Shown here: positions 1-8,578 of the stretch, in pieces | Layout: the number at the start of each line of letters is the position of its first letter | Numbering within the stretch: position 1 is the first letter of the stretch | Source of the DNA: JAOBAU01 sp034667465 | GTDB taxonomy: Bacteria; Acidobacteriota; Thermoanaerobaculia; Gp7-AA8 | Direction of reading: 5' to 3' | DNA length: 64,000 nucleotides | Assembly: GCA_034667465.1 (NCBI GenBank) | Contig: JAXDJV010000027.1 | Location: 189,870-253,869 of the forward strand | The notes under the pieces: generated by a model | Seen by the model: only the letters and a program-made list of their open reading frames with translations | Databases searched by the model: none | Told to the model about the DNA's origin: nothing | Position numbers and translations under genes: made by a program

Positions 1-396
1 GGTCTCGAAGTGCGCGGCATCAACTACGACCACGTGCCGAACGCGACGTACACCGATCCCGAAGTCGCTTCCGTCGGCCTCACCGAGGCAAAGGCGAAAG
101 AGCGCGGCTACGAAGTGAAGATCGGCAAGTTCGCGTTCACCGCCAACTCGAAGGCGAAGATCATCGGCGAAGCGGGCGGCATGGTGAAGTACGTTTCGGA
201 CGCGAAGTACGACGAGCTCCTCGGCGTACACATCGTCGGACCGAAAGCGACGGAGCTGATCGCGGAAGCGTGCGCGGCGCTCGAGCTCGAAGCGACGAGC
301 GAGTCGATCGCGAAGACGATTCATGCGCACCCGACGCTCTCCGAGGCGATGATGGAAGCGGCCGAGGACGTCGCCGGCCACTCGATCCATCAATGA
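1..396 (+). CDS. lpdA: Dihydrolipoamide dehydrogenase (E3), 3' part
   Basis: C-terminal 131 residues of the flavoprotein that reoxidises dihydrolipoamide with NAD+ in 2-oxoacid dehydrogenase complexes. The reading frame is open to the window edge, so the FAD and NAD domains lie upstream. What is visible is the dimerisation domain: the TDPEVASVGLTE segment near the start and the catalytic pair HAHPTLSE (His-x4-Glu) close to the end, with usual family length after it. The TGA stop overlaps the ATG of the E1alpha gene (ATGA), so the two are translationally coupled. The neighbouring E1 and E2 genes support E3 over other pyridine-disulphide reductases. Confidence 0.93.
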   Translation, partial: GLEVRGINYDHVPNATYTDPEVASVGLTEAKAKERGYEVKIGKFAFTANSKAKIIGEAGGMVKYVSDAKYDELLGVHIVGPKATELIAEACAALELEATSESIAKTIHAHPTLSEAMMEAAEDVAGHSIHQ

Positions 397-1421
397 GCGA
401 AGTCATTCTCACCAGCAGCGACACGCACGGACTCTCGAAAGAGCAGCTCCTCGAAATCGATTACTTCCTGCGCCTCACGCGTACGCTCGAAGAGCGTCTG
501 GTGGCGCTCTTTCGCCAGGCGAAAGTGATCGGCGGGCTCTATCGCTCGCTCGGTCAGGAAGGGGAATCTGTCGCCTGCGCGTACGCGCTCGACTACAAAC
601 AGGGCGACGTCGTGCAGCCGCTCATCCGCAACATGGGCTCGATTCTCGTCGCCGGCGCGAAGCCGGGCGACATCATCAAGCAGTACATGGCGAAAGCCGA
701 TTCGCCGACGCGCGGCCGCGAGCTGAACATTCACTTCGGCAACCCGGCGAAGGACGGCTTCATCGGCCAGATCTCGATGCTCGGCGACATGATCCCGGTC
801 ATGGCCGGCATCACGCTCGCGGGTCGGATGCAGAAGCGCAACCTGGTCGGCCTCGCCTTCATCGGCGATGGCGGATCGTCGACCGGCGCGTTCTGGGAAG
901 GGATGAACTTCGCGTCGGTGCAGCGGTTGCCGCTCGTCGTCGTCGTCGAAGACAACGGCTACGCCTACTCGACGCCGACGTACAAACAGACCGCCGCGAA
1001 AACGCTCGCCGACAAGTCGTACGCCTTCGGCTGCGTCGGAGAAACGGTCGACGGCAACGACGTTCTCGCGACGTACGGCGCCGCGAAACGCGCCATCGAA
1101 CGCGCGCGCTCGGGCGGCGGCGTCACGCTCCTCGAAGTGAAAACGTTCCGGATGAAGGGACACGCCGAGCACGACAACCAGGCGTACGTTCCGCCGGAAG
1201 TGATCGAGGAGTGGAAAGCACGCGATCCGCTTCAGCGCTACGAGCGCGTGCTGCAGGAAATCGGCGTCGCCTCCGCGAAAGACTTTGAAGAAATCCAGGC
1301 CCGCGTAAAGCGCGAGGTCGACACCGCCACCGACGAAGCCGACCGCTCACCGATGCCGAATCCCGAGGATGCGGCAAAGGGTTTGTTTGCGGGCGACGGC
1401 TATTGGGACACACAGGCATGA
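393..1421 (+). CDS. 2-oxoacid dehydrogenase E1 component, alpha subunit
   Basis: 342-residue thiamine-diphosphate decarboxylase subunit of a pyruvate or branched-chain 2-oxoacid dehydrogenase complex. The ThDP-binding GDGGSSTGAFWEGMNFA segment (about residues 160-176) and the EDNGYAYSTPT segment are typical of E1alpha. The ATG at 393 overlaps the lpdA stop; upstream in-frame starts would lie inside lpdA and are rejected. It is followed after a repeat-filled gap by E1beta. Its own TGA stop lies inside the GGCATGAG repeat described separately. Sequence alone does not settle the substrate: pyruvate, branched-chain or acetoin-type E1 subunits look alike here. Confidence 0.9.
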   Translation: MSEVILTSSDTHGLSKEQLLEIDYFLRLTRTLEERLVALFRQAKVIGGLYRSLGQEGESVACAYALDYKQGDVVQPLIRNMGSILVAGAKPGDIIKQYMAKADSPTRGRELNIHFGNPAKDGFIGQISMLGDMIPVMAGITLAGRMQKRNLVGLAFIGDGGSSTGAFWEGMNFASVQRLPLVVVVEDNGYAYSTPTYKQTAAKTLADKSYAFGCVGETVDGNDVLATYGAAKRAIERARSGGGVTLLEVKTFRMKGHAEHDNQAYVPPEVIEEWKARDPLQRYERVLQEIGVASAKDFEEIQARVKREVDTATDEADRSPMPNPEDAAKGLFAGDGYWDTQA

Positions 1422-1489
1422 GGCATGAGCTACGAGGCATGAGTACCGCGATGCGGAGCACTCATCCCTCATGCCTCATCCCCCATGCC
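1415..1489 (+). repeat. GGCATGAG inverted-repeat element, copy A
   Basis: Intergenic element in the E1alpha-E1beta gap. Left side: three GGCATGAG-type octamers (from 1415, 1422 and 1435). Right side: CTCATCC / CTCATGCC octamers in inverted orientation (1461-1489). The arms can pair as an imperfect hairpin. The left end supplies the TGA stop of E1alpha. Two more copies lie at 2477-2535 and 38901-38967. Confidence 0.8.
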
Positions 1490-1499
1490 GAGGAATCTA

Positions 1500-2474
1500 A
1501 TGGCTGAAACGCTTTACATAGACGCAATCACCCAGGCCATGTCGGAAGAGATGGCGCGTGACGAGCGTGTCTTTCTCATCGGCGAAGACGTCGGCGGTTA
1601 CGGCGGCGCATTCCGCACAAGCGCCGGGCTGCTCGAAAAGTTCGGCGCGGAACGCGTCATCGACACGCCGATCTCCGAGATCGCGATCACCGGCGCGGCA
1701 TCGGGCGCGGCGCTGATGGGCATGCGTCCGATCGCCGAGATGCAGTTCATCGACTTCATCACCTGCGCGTACGACATGCTCGTCAACTTCGCGGCGGTGA
1801 ATCGATATCTGTTCGGCCGCGCCTGTCCGATCGTCGTGCGCGGTCCGGCCGGCGGCGGCACGCATGGCGGTCCGTATCACTCGCTCAATCCGGAAGCGAT
1901 GTTCATGAATCGCCCCGGACTGAAGATCGTCGCGCCGGGCACCGCGTACGACGCGAAAGGTCTGCTGAAAGCGGCCATTCGCGATGACGATCCGGTGCTT
2001 TTCATCGAGCACAAGTACCTCTATCGCCGCATCAAAGAGAATCTGCCGGAAGAGGATTACATCGTCCCGATCGGCAAGGCCAACGTCCGGCGCAAAGGGA
2101 AGGATCTGACGATCATCACGTGGGGCTCGATGATCTGGGTCGCCGACGAAGCGGCCGACGATCTCGCGAAGGACGGCGTGTCGGTGGAAGTCATCGACCT
2201 TCGCTCGATCATTCCGTTCGATGAAGAGGCGATCCTCGAGTCGGTCGCGAAAACGAATCGTGTGATCATTCTTCACGAAGCGCCGCTCACCGGCGGCGCC
2301 GGCGCGGAGTTCGCCGCGCGCATCGCCGAAAAAGCTTTCGACTATCTCGACGCGCCGATCAAGCGCGTCGCCGCACTCGACGTCCCGACGCCCTATTCGC
2401 CGCCGCTCGAAGCGTATGCGCTTCCGAACAAAGCGAAAGTGCTGGCGGCGGCGCGGGAACTGCTTGAATACTGA
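1500..2474 (+). CDS. 2-oxoacid dehydrogenase E1 component, beta subunit
   Basis: 324-residue transketolase-like partner of E1alpha; the alpha2beta2 E1 decarboxylates the 2-oxoacid and reductively acylates lipoyl-E2. Visible motifs are GEDVGGYGGAFRTS near residue 27, the FITCAYDML segment and the C-terminal transketolase domain with DLRSIIPFDEEAI. The start is ATG 1500, preceded by a GAGGAA ribosome site; an ATG at 1485 would precede that site and is less likely. It lies between repeat copies A and B in the operon. Confidence 0.92.
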   Translation: MAETLYIDAITQAMSEEMARDERVFLIGEDVGGYGGAFRTSAGLLEKFGAERVIDTPISEIAITGAASGAALMGMRPIAEMQFIDFITCAYDMLVNFAAVNRYLFGRACPIVVRGPAGGGTHGGPYHSLNPEAMFMNRPGLKIVAPGTAYDAKGLLKAAIRDDDPVLFIEHKYLYRRIKENLPEEDYIVPIGKANVRRKGKDLTIITWGSMIWVADEAADDLAKDGVSVEVIDLRSIIPFDEEAILESVAKTNRVIILHEAPLTGGAGAEFAARIAEKAFDYLDAPIKRVAALDVPTPYSPPLEAYALPNKAKVLAAARELLEY

Positions 2475-2476
2475 TC

Positions 2477-2535
2477 GAGGCACGGGGCATGAGGTATGAG
2501 TGAAAACCCTCATGCCTCATTACTCATGCCTCATC
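2477..2535 (+). repeat. GGCATGAG inverted-repeat element, copy B
   Basis: Second copy, filling the E1beta-E2 gap: GAGGCACGGGGCATGAGG on the left (from 2477) and CTCATGCCTCAT units on the right (to about 2535). The E2 ribosome site AAGGAG (2540-2545) sits directly after the right arm, so folding of this element in mRNA could affect E2 translation (inference). Confidence 0.8.
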
Positions 2536-2551
2536 CCTGAAGGAGTTGCAA

Positions 2552-3874
2552 ATGGCCATTGATGTCGTCATGCCCCAGATGGGCGAATCGATCGCGGAAG
2601 GAACCGTGTCGCGCTGGATCAAGAAGGTCGGCGATACGGTCGAGCGCGACGAGCCGCTTCTCGAAATCTCCACCGACAAAGTCGACGCCGAGATCCCCTC
2701 ACCTGCCGCCGGAACGCTCACCGAGATCCTCGTGCAGGAAGGTCAGACCGTTCCGGTGAACTCGGTCGTCGCACGCATTTCCGCGGAAGGCGAAGCCACT
2801 GTGGCTCCGGCTGCTCCGAGTGAAGCTGCTCCGGCTCCGAGTGTGGCTCCGGCCGCTCCGGCCGCAGCGGCGGGCGAAGCGCCCGCCCCCACACAAAAAG
2901 AACCGGTCGCTCCGCCGCCTGCCGCTGAAGAAGAGAACGTCGCGTCGCTCGATGAGCGCCGCCGCACGAAGTCGTCGCCGCTCGTTCGCAAAATCGCGAA
3001 AGAGAACGACGTCGACATCTCGCAGATCCAGGGCTCGGGCGTCTCCGGCCGCGTTACCAAGAACGACATCCTCGGCTTCATGAGCAGCGGTGCACCGGCG
3101 CCCGCGCCTGCGCAGCCATCAGCACCGACAGCTGCGCCTGCCGCGTCGGCAAGCGCACCGCGTCCATCCGCCGCGCTCACCGATCGCATCGAGCCGCTCT
3201 CGGTCATGCGCAAAAAGATCGCGCACCACATGGTGATGTCGAAACAGACATCGGCGCACGTCACCACCGTGTTCGAAGTCGACTTCACTGCGATCGAGAA
3301 GCTCCGCAAGCAGAACAAAGAGAGCTATGCCGAGCGCGGCGCGAAACTCACCTACCTGCCGTTCATCGTGCAGGCGGTCATCGCCGGCCTGCGCGAGTTC
3401 CCGATCATCAACGCGTCGATGGACGAGAACTCCGTCACCTATCACGCCGATCTCAACATCGGCATCGCCGTCGCGCTCGAATGGGGTCTCATCGTCCCGG
3501 TCGTGAAGCACGCCGACGAGAAGAACGTCCTCGGGCTTTCGAAGTCGATCGCCGACCTCGGCGAGCGCGCGCGGACGAAGAAACTCTCGCCCGATGAAGT
3601 GCAGGGCGGTACGTTCACGATCACGAATCCCGGCATCTACGGCGGTCTGTTTGGCACGCCGATCATCAACCAGCCGCAGGTCGCCATCCTCGGCGTCGGC
3701 GGCGTGAAGAAGCGTGCGGTCGTCATCGAAACGAAAGACGGCGACTCGATCGCCATCCGCTCGATGTGCATCCTCTCGCTGACGTTCGATCACCGCCTGA
3801 TCGACGGCGCCGTCGCCGACCAGTTCATGGCGCGCATCCGTCAGATCATCGAGTCCGGTCAGTTCACGATGTAG
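2552..3874 (+). CDS. Dihydrolipoamide acyltransferase (E2)
   Basis: 440-residue core enzyme of the complex. N-terminal lipoyl domain (about residues 1-78) with the lipoylated lysine in EISTDKVDAE; a long Ala/Pro-rich linker; peripheral subunit-binding domain around residues 145-180 (SSPLVRKIAKEN); a second Ala/Pro linker; C-terminal catalytic domain ending with the HxxxDG motif in TFDHRLIDGA. The start is ATG 2552 with AAGGAG 7 nt before it; the TTG at 2546 overlaps that site. Last gene of the E3-E1-E1-E2 operon, followed by a terminator-like hairpin. The lipoyl lysine is presumably served by the lipB-lipA genes 5 kb downstream. Confidence 0.93.
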   Translation: MAIDVVMPQMGESIAEGTVSRWIKKVGDTVERDEPLLEISTDKVDAEIPSPAAGTLTEILVQEGQTVPVNSVVARISAEGEATVAPAAPSEAAPAPSVAPAAPAAAAGEAPAPTQKEPVAPPPAAEEENVASLDERRRTKSSPLVRKIAKENDVDISQIQGSGVSGRVTKNDILGFMSSGAPAPAPAQPSAPTAAPAASASAPRPSAALTDRIEPLSVMRKKIAHHMVMSKQTSAHVTTVFEVDFTAIEKLRKQNKESYAERGAKLTYLPFIVQAVIAGLREFPIINASMDENSVTYHADLNIGIAVALEWGLIVPVVKHADEKNVLGLSKSIADLGERARTKKLSPDEVQGGTFTITNPGIYGGLFGTPIINQPQVAILGVGGVKKRAVVIETKDGDSIAIRSMCILSLTFDHRLIDGAVADQFMARIRQIIESGQFTM

Positions 3875-3887
3875 CGTGATTGAGTGT

Positions 3888-3913
3888 GGAGGCGGCCGCT
3901 CCCGGCCGCCTCC
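3888..3913 (+). terminator. Hairpin between E2 and peroxidase genes
   Basis: Perfect 11-bp stem GGAGGCGGCCG (3888-3898) with CGGCCGCCTCC (3903-3913) and a 4-nt loop, placed between two converging stop codons. No clear T tract follows, so it may be a bidirectional but imperfect intrinsic terminator. Confidence 0.6.
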
Positions 3914-3923
3914 GTTGTCACTC

Positions 3924-5477
3924 TCACGCCGTCTGCGCGACTTCGATCAGATCTTTGATCCCGAACCTCCCGCCCTGGCCGAACAGCGGCTTCCAGTTCG
4001 GCTCCTGCGCGAGATACGAGTGGTTGTCGCCAAGCAGCAGCCCGACGAAAACCTCCGCGACGATGCGTCCGCCGACGTCGCCAAGATGGATCGGCGCCGT
4101 GTCCGACGTCGCCTGCTGCTGCGCCTCGGCCAGCACGTAGTACCAGAGCGGCGCGTTGTCGGCGAAGTTCGCTGAGAACGTCGTCAGCTTCTTGTTCGTC
4201 GCCTTGTCTTCCTGCGTCGCTTTCCCGACGACGAGCTTGTCATCCGGAATCGGCGTCAGTCCCATGTGCCGCGCGATCGTCTGTCCCGACGGAAGATTCA
4301 TTCGTAGTCCGCGCAGCAGATTGCGCTCCGCGAGCGACGGGATCTTGTCGGCGATGACCGCCGGCAGATTGCCGAGCGGATTCACGATCGACGTATCGAT
4401 TTTGTACGCCGGCTGCACACGTGACGGGCCGGTGGTCGGCGCGTCCTTCCTGAAGCGGAAGAAGAGCGTCCAGTCGATCGCCCAGTTGCCGGGAAACTCG
4501 CCGAAGCCGGTCAGGTCGCTGCCGAAGACGGCCGGGTTGCCGAGGATCGGGAAGAGCGGAAGAGGAGCAGAAAGGCGATAGCACGGCCGGATCATCGAAT
4601 GGCCGAAGCGATACGCCGCGGCGGCGAACTCGATCGGCATGAACGGCGCGTAGCGCCAGTGGAAGAAGCGCAGCTTCGGCGTGTCCTCGTAGATCGACTT
4701 GCCGCTGTGCAGATGCGGCAGGATCGAGTCGATGACCGGCTGTCCGACGATGGTCGGCAGAAAATCGTGCAGCACGGCCCACTGATAGTGCCAGCGGACG
4801 AGACGCTGCACGTCGGCGAAGCGCGGTGCGACGCCGCCGGCGTCTGCAGTCACCCGGTCGACAACCGCGTTGTGAAAGCGCAGGAAGATCCCCTGCAACT
4901 GCGAGACGATCACGTTCTCGTCGTTGCGCGGATCGCCGATCAGCGCACGTTTGCGCGCGCCGGCTCCATCCGGATTGTTGCGTGGCAGATCGCGCGTGCG
5001 TGTGTCGGACGTGCCGGTGAGCGGACGTCCCTGCAGCATGCGCAGACCGCCGTCGCGATAGAGATACGGCTGATCGTCAGGGCCGCGACCGTAAACGCAG
5101 TCGAGGTCGAAACGCGGTGTGCGGAAGTCGGTGAGCCCGTCGGGATCGTTTGTCTTTTCGAGACTGCTGGCTGGATCGAACGTCAGGTCGTGATCGATGA
5201 ACTGCCCGAAATAGGTATAGCCCGCTGTGATCCCCGAATTCTCTTCGGCGTCGGGATCGGGATTGCAAGCTTCCTTCTCCGCGACCATCGCGACGGCCAG
5301 AGCTTTCAACTCCGCGTCGGTGTGATTTGCGGCCGGCAGCGTGCGGAACATCCGGCCGAAGCGTCCTTCGTACTGTTCCGAGCCGCGGGGGACGTCCAGG
5401 CCGCGGGTGCCGACCCCGTGCGCGCGAATGACGTTGCTGAGATCGAACTGACTGCTCCTTGCGAGTCCAGGTTTCAT
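3924..5477 (-). CDS. Animal-type haem peroxidase family protein
   Basis: 517-residue protein of the peroxidase-cyclooxygenase (animal haem peroxidase) superfamily. The distal-histidine motif FGQFIDHD is present (His about 96), and a proximal-type histidine occurs in YRFGHSMIRPCYR (about 293). Other conserved pieces are FRTPRFDLDCVYG and NENVI-type DPRNDENVIVSQLQ before a helical segment. No signal peptide is seen, so the enzyme is probably cytoplasmic or exported by another route. Substrate unknown. The ATG at 5477 has an AAGGAG site 7 nt upstream that lies inside a small hairpin (5485-5502). Downstream of the AlkZ-like gene on the same strand. Confidence 0.87.
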   Translation of the reverse strand: MKPGLARSSQFDLSNVIRAHGVGTRGLDVPRGSEQYEGRFGRMFRTLPAANHTDAELKALAVAMVAEKEACNPDPDAEENSGITAGYTYFGQFIDHDLTFDPASSLEKTNDPDGLTDFRTPRFDLDCVYGRGPDDQPYLYRDGGLRMLQGRPLTGTSDTRTRDLPRNNPDGAGARKRALIGDPRNDENVIVSQLQGIFLRFHNAVVDRVTADAGGVAPRFADVQRLVRWHYQWAVLHDFLPTIVGQPVIDSILPHLHSGKSIYEDTPKLRFFHWRYAPFMPIEFAAAAYRFGHSMIRPCYRLSAPLPLFPILGNPAVFGSDLTGFGEFPGNWAIDWTLFFRFRKDAPTTGPSRVQPAYKIDTSIVNPLGNLPAVIADKIPSLAERNLLRGLRMNLPSGQTIARHMGLTPIPDDKLVVGKATQEDKATNKKLTTFSANFADNAPLWYYVLAEAQQQATSDTAPIHLGDVGGRIVAEVFVGLLLGDNHSYLAQEPNWKPLFGQGGRFGIKDLIEVAQTA

Positions 5478-5484
5478 AGAGCTT

Positions 5485-5502
5485 CTCCTTATAAGTAAGG
5501 AG
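5485..5502 (-). promoter_or_regulatory. Hairpin masking the peroxidase ribosome site
   Basis: On the minus strand CTCCTTA pairs perfectly with TAAGGAG across a 4-nt loop. The 3' arm contains the AAGGAG Shine-Dalgarno sequence of the peroxidase gene, 7 nt before its ATG. In RNA this would hide the site. Regulatory role is inferred. Confidence 0.5.
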
Positions 5503-5532
5503 AGCCCGCAACGTAATTTTTCCTGCTCGCTA

Positions 5533-6690
5533 TCAGGAAATCCTGACTTTTCGCGGCTTCACGACCTTCGAGACGCCGCACGCTTCGGCGTGCCGCATCA
5601 GCGCGGCGTCGAGCGCGGTGTCATCGATCGTCACGCCTTCCTCCACCCACAGGTTGCGAATTCGCAGCGCGCGATCGACCGTTCCCTCGAGCCGGCCGAT
5701 GAAGCGATCGCCCTGCAGCAGCGGACAGACGTACCAGCCCCATCGCCGCAACTTCGCCGGTTTGTAAACCTCCCAGACGTAATCGAAATCGAAGACGTGA
5801 CGGATCAGCGCGCGATCCCACATCAGCGGATCGAGCGGCCCGAGAATGCGCACGCGGCCGTCGTAATCAGGAAAACGCCGCCGACGAAAATGGGCCGGCG
5901 CGAGATACGGCCGCGATGATCCTTCGACCGTCACCTCTTCGAGCACCCCTTCGTCAATAAGTTGACCAGTGAGTCCGGTCGCGCGCGCCGGCTCGAGCAT
6001 CGACCACGTTGCGCCGCCGGCGCGCGACAGCAATCCGGCCGCTTCCACCCGCTCGATCAGCGCCCATCGGAAGAACTCTTCCGGATCGGTGTGCACCGAC
6101 GCGACTTTCGGCAGCGCACGTTCCGGTACGTCGTACAGCTTCGTGTTTCCTTCGCGTCCACAGACGACGATCTCGCAGCGCGTCCAGAGCACTTCGAGCG
6201 CCATCGACTGCGCCTTCGCCGTTCCCTTCCAGCCGCTCCAGTCGATCGGTTCCACGCCGCCGTGATCGGTGAGCTGCGCCGCGGTGAGCGGACCATGCGC
6301 GCGCGACTCTGCGAGCACTTTCTCGAGCACCCCTTCCGGCAGTCGCTTCAGCCGCTCTTCGTGTCGCCACCACGGCGCCTCCGCGGCGCGATCGCGATAA
6401 CGGGGAAACGCCGCCGCCGGCAGCAGGCAGCGCTCCTTCGCCCAATGCTCGAATCCGCGTCCGGGATAGACGGCGCGAAAGAGATCGCCGCGCGCTACGT
6501 CATCGACACGCGCCATCGTGACGAGATCGGGATTCGTTCCGATCGTGTCGAGCGGATCGAGCTGGATACAGCGCAACTGTTCCAGCAGCGCACGCGCGCC
6601 GGCGAGTCCGGTGCGCTTCAGCGGCTGACGCAGCAGCAGCTGTCCGGTGAGGTAATGCCGCGCTTCCTCGCGCGTGATCGTCGTCGTCAC
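5533..6690 (-). CDS. AlkZ/YcaQ-like winged-helix DNA glycosylase family protein
   Basis: 385-residue member of the HTH_42 family, which includes bacterial interstrand-crosslink glycosylases AlkZ and YcaQ (AlkX). The family's catalytic Q-x-D/Q motif appears as QLD in CIQLDPLDTIG (about residue 37-41), the form described for YcaQ-type enzymes. Three winged-helix-like blocks are suggested by the spacing of LTDHGGVEPIDWSGW, FRWALIERVEAAGLL and the C-terminal LGPLDPLMWDR. Expected role: removal of alkylated or cross-linked bases. The chosen start is GTG 6690; a TACAAT box lies 8 nt before it and there is no ribosome site, suggesting a leaderless message. Confidence 0.82.
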   Translation of the reverse strand: MTTTITREEARHYLTGQLLLRQPLKRTGLAGARALLEQLRCIQLDPLDTIGTNPDLVTMARVDDVARGDLFRAVYPGRGFEHWAKERCLLPAAAFPRYRDRAAEAPWWRHEERLKRLPEGVLEKVLAESRAHGPLTAAQLTDHGGVEPIDWSGWKGTAKAQSMALEVLWTRCEIVVCGREGNTKLYDVPERALPKVASVHTDPEEFFRWALIERVEAAGLLSRAGGATWSMLEPARATGLTGQLIDEGVLEEVTVEGSSRPYLAPAHFRRRRFPDYDGRVRILGPLDPLMWDRALIRHVFDFDYVWEVYKPAKLRRWGWYVCPLLQGDRFIGRLEGTVDRALRIRNLWVEEGVTIDDTALDAALMRHAEACGVSKVVKPRKVRIS

Positions 6691-6732
6691 GGTCGGGCAT
6701 TGTAATGAGGTCGCACGCGTTGTTTTCGATCG

Positions 6733-8541
6733 ATGCGGCGCATCGCACTCATCCTGATCTTCATCTCCGCGAGCGCGTTCGCGGGCGACGTTTACACGCC
6801 GCCGGTGCTGATCGGCGTGCGCGACGCCGGCAGCGGTCGCCGCTCGAACGGACCGATCGCGTTTCCCGACGCGAAGACGCGGTGGACGCGCGCCGACACG
6901 CCGCACTTCGTTGTCATCAGCGCAGCGAGCGAGAAGCGAACGCGGACGATCGCGCAGAATCTCGAAACGCTGGCCGCAACACTGGCAGCGCTCCATCCCC
7001 GCTTTCGCACCGCCGCAACTCCGACGCGCGTGCTCGTCTTCAGTCGCCGCAAAGAGTGTCAGCCGTATTTCGATCTGCTGCTGAATCGAAACAACGCGCA
7101 TGCGGCCGGCGTCTTCGTCGCGCAGAGGCAGGGCGGCACGATGCTGATCGATGACAGCCGCGACTGGCGCGCCGATCGAACGCCGTACCACGAGCTGATT
7201 CACAACCTGCTCGCCATCGGCGGCGACCGCACGCCGCTCTGGCTCGAAGAAGGGCTCGCCGAATACTTCAGCAACGCGGAGGTCGGGAACGGATCGATCA
7301 GAGCCGGGATGCCGATCAAGGAGCATCTCGAAGTGCTGCGGCGGCGCACGTCGATGCCGATCGCCGGTCTCTTCAAAGTGCAACGCGAGGCCGACGCGTA
7401 CAACGTTCCATCGGGACAGGCGATCTTCTACGCGGAAAGCTGGGCGGCCGTGAACTGGCTGATGCAAACCGATCACGACGCCTTCTACGATTTTCTTCGC
7501 GACGTCGAAACGGGCGTCGATCCTTCCGCCGCGCTGCAGACGCGCTATCACCGCACCCTGCGCGATCTCGAAACCGCCATCACTTCGGTCGCGATGCTCG
7601 AGCGAAACTGGAACGGCGTCATTCAGAAAGTTCCGGACGTGCGCCCATCGATTGATTCGAAGCCGATCGACCGCGCGGAAGTCCTCTATCAGCTCGGCCG
7701 CTTCCTCCGAGGCGTCAACGAAAACTACGGCGAAGCGATGCGGCACTTCGAGGCGGCGGTCGCCGCGAATCCGAAACACGGCCGCGCCATCGCCGCACTC
7801 GGACGTTACGACGAAGCGATCGCCGCAACGCCCGACGATCCCGAAGTCCATCTGCTCTACGCCGAGTCACTCCTCGGCCATCCACTCGGCCGCCTCGCCG
7901 GCGTCACCGATCTCCCCGCCGACGCCGCGACGAACTTCCGCAAAGCGCGCACGCTCATCGAGCGCGCCATCGCGCTCGGTGCGAAAGACGGCCGCGCATA
8001 CGGCGACCTCGGGACGACATACATCGTCGAGACCGATCTCACTCCCGGCATCGCCGCACTCGAAAAGGCCGGCGAACTTGCGCCGGCGCGGTACGACTTC
8101 GCGCTGCACCTCTTCGCGATGTACCGGCGCAGCGGCGACATAACGAAAGCCGACGCCCTCTTCGTGCAACTCGATCGCGCGCGCGACGAGCAGGTCGCGT
8201 ACGCCGCGCGCGCCGCTCTCGTGAGAATCGAGCTCGATCGCGCCAATGAGCTGACGAAACAACAGCGGCTCGATGAAGCCGCCGCCATCGTCCGCGGCCT
8301 CGCGGCCATCACGAAGGATCCCGCCGCAAAACGCGATCTCGAACGCCAGGCCGCCGGCATCGAACAGGTCGCCGAAACGAATCGCCAGATCGCGATCTAC
8401 AACCAGGCGATCGTGATGGTGAACGCCGGCAGGTACCGCGACGCGCGCAAAACGCTGGACGAGCTGCTCGCGAAAGCAACCGATCCCGACGTCGTCCGCG
8501 ACGCGAAGAAACTGCGAACCGATCTCGCGAAAGTGAAGTAA
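6733..8541 (+). CDS. Exported peptidase MA-like protein with TPR repeats
   Basis: 602 residues. A signal peptide (MRRIALILIFISASAFA) is followed by a gluzincin-type zinc peptidase domain: HELIH near residue 156 and the downstream glutamate in WLEEGLAEYF, the peptidase-MA (DUF1570-like) pattern. From about residue 310 to the end it is helical TPR repeats (for example YQLGRFLRG...YGEAMRHFEAAVAANPKHGRAIAAL), suited to protein contacts. Likely periplasmic; substrate unknown. Diverges from the AlkZ-like gene. Confidence 0.82.
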   Translation: MRRIALILIFISASAFAGDVYTPPVLIGVRDAGSGRRSNGPIAFPDAKTRWTRADTPHFVVISAASEKRTRTIAQNLETLAATLAALHPRFRTAATPTRVLVFSRRKECQPYFDLLLNRNNAHAAGVFVAQRQGGTMLIDDSRDWRADRTPYHELIHNLLAIGGDRTPLWLEEGLAEYFSNAEVGNGSIRAGMPIKEHLEVLRRRTSMPIAGLFKVQREADAYNVPSGQAIFYAESWAAVNWLMQTDHDAFYDFLRDVETGVDPSAALQTRYHRTLRDLETAITSVAMLERNWNGVIQKVPDVRPSIDSKPIDRAEVLYQLGRFLRGVNENYGEAMRHFEAAVAANPKHGRAIAALGRYDEAIAATPDDPEVHLLYAESLLGHPLGRLAGVTDLPADAATNFRKARTLIERAIALGAKDGRAYGDLGTTYIVETDLTPGIAALEKAGELAPARYDFALHLFAMYRRSGDITKADALFVQLDRARDEQVAYAARAALVRIELDRANELTKQQRLDEAAAIVRGLAAITKDPAAKRDLERQAAGIEQVAETNRQIAIYNQAIVMVNAGRYRDARKTLDELLAKATDPDVVRDAKKLRTDLAKVK

Positions 8542-8578
8542 CGGAACACCTTCGCCGTCCCTCGCGTTACCGGTGGCG

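Noticed and set aside
390..2513. Long minus-strand frames opposite E1alpha and E1beta
   Set aside because: Shadows of well-supported dehydrogenase genes.
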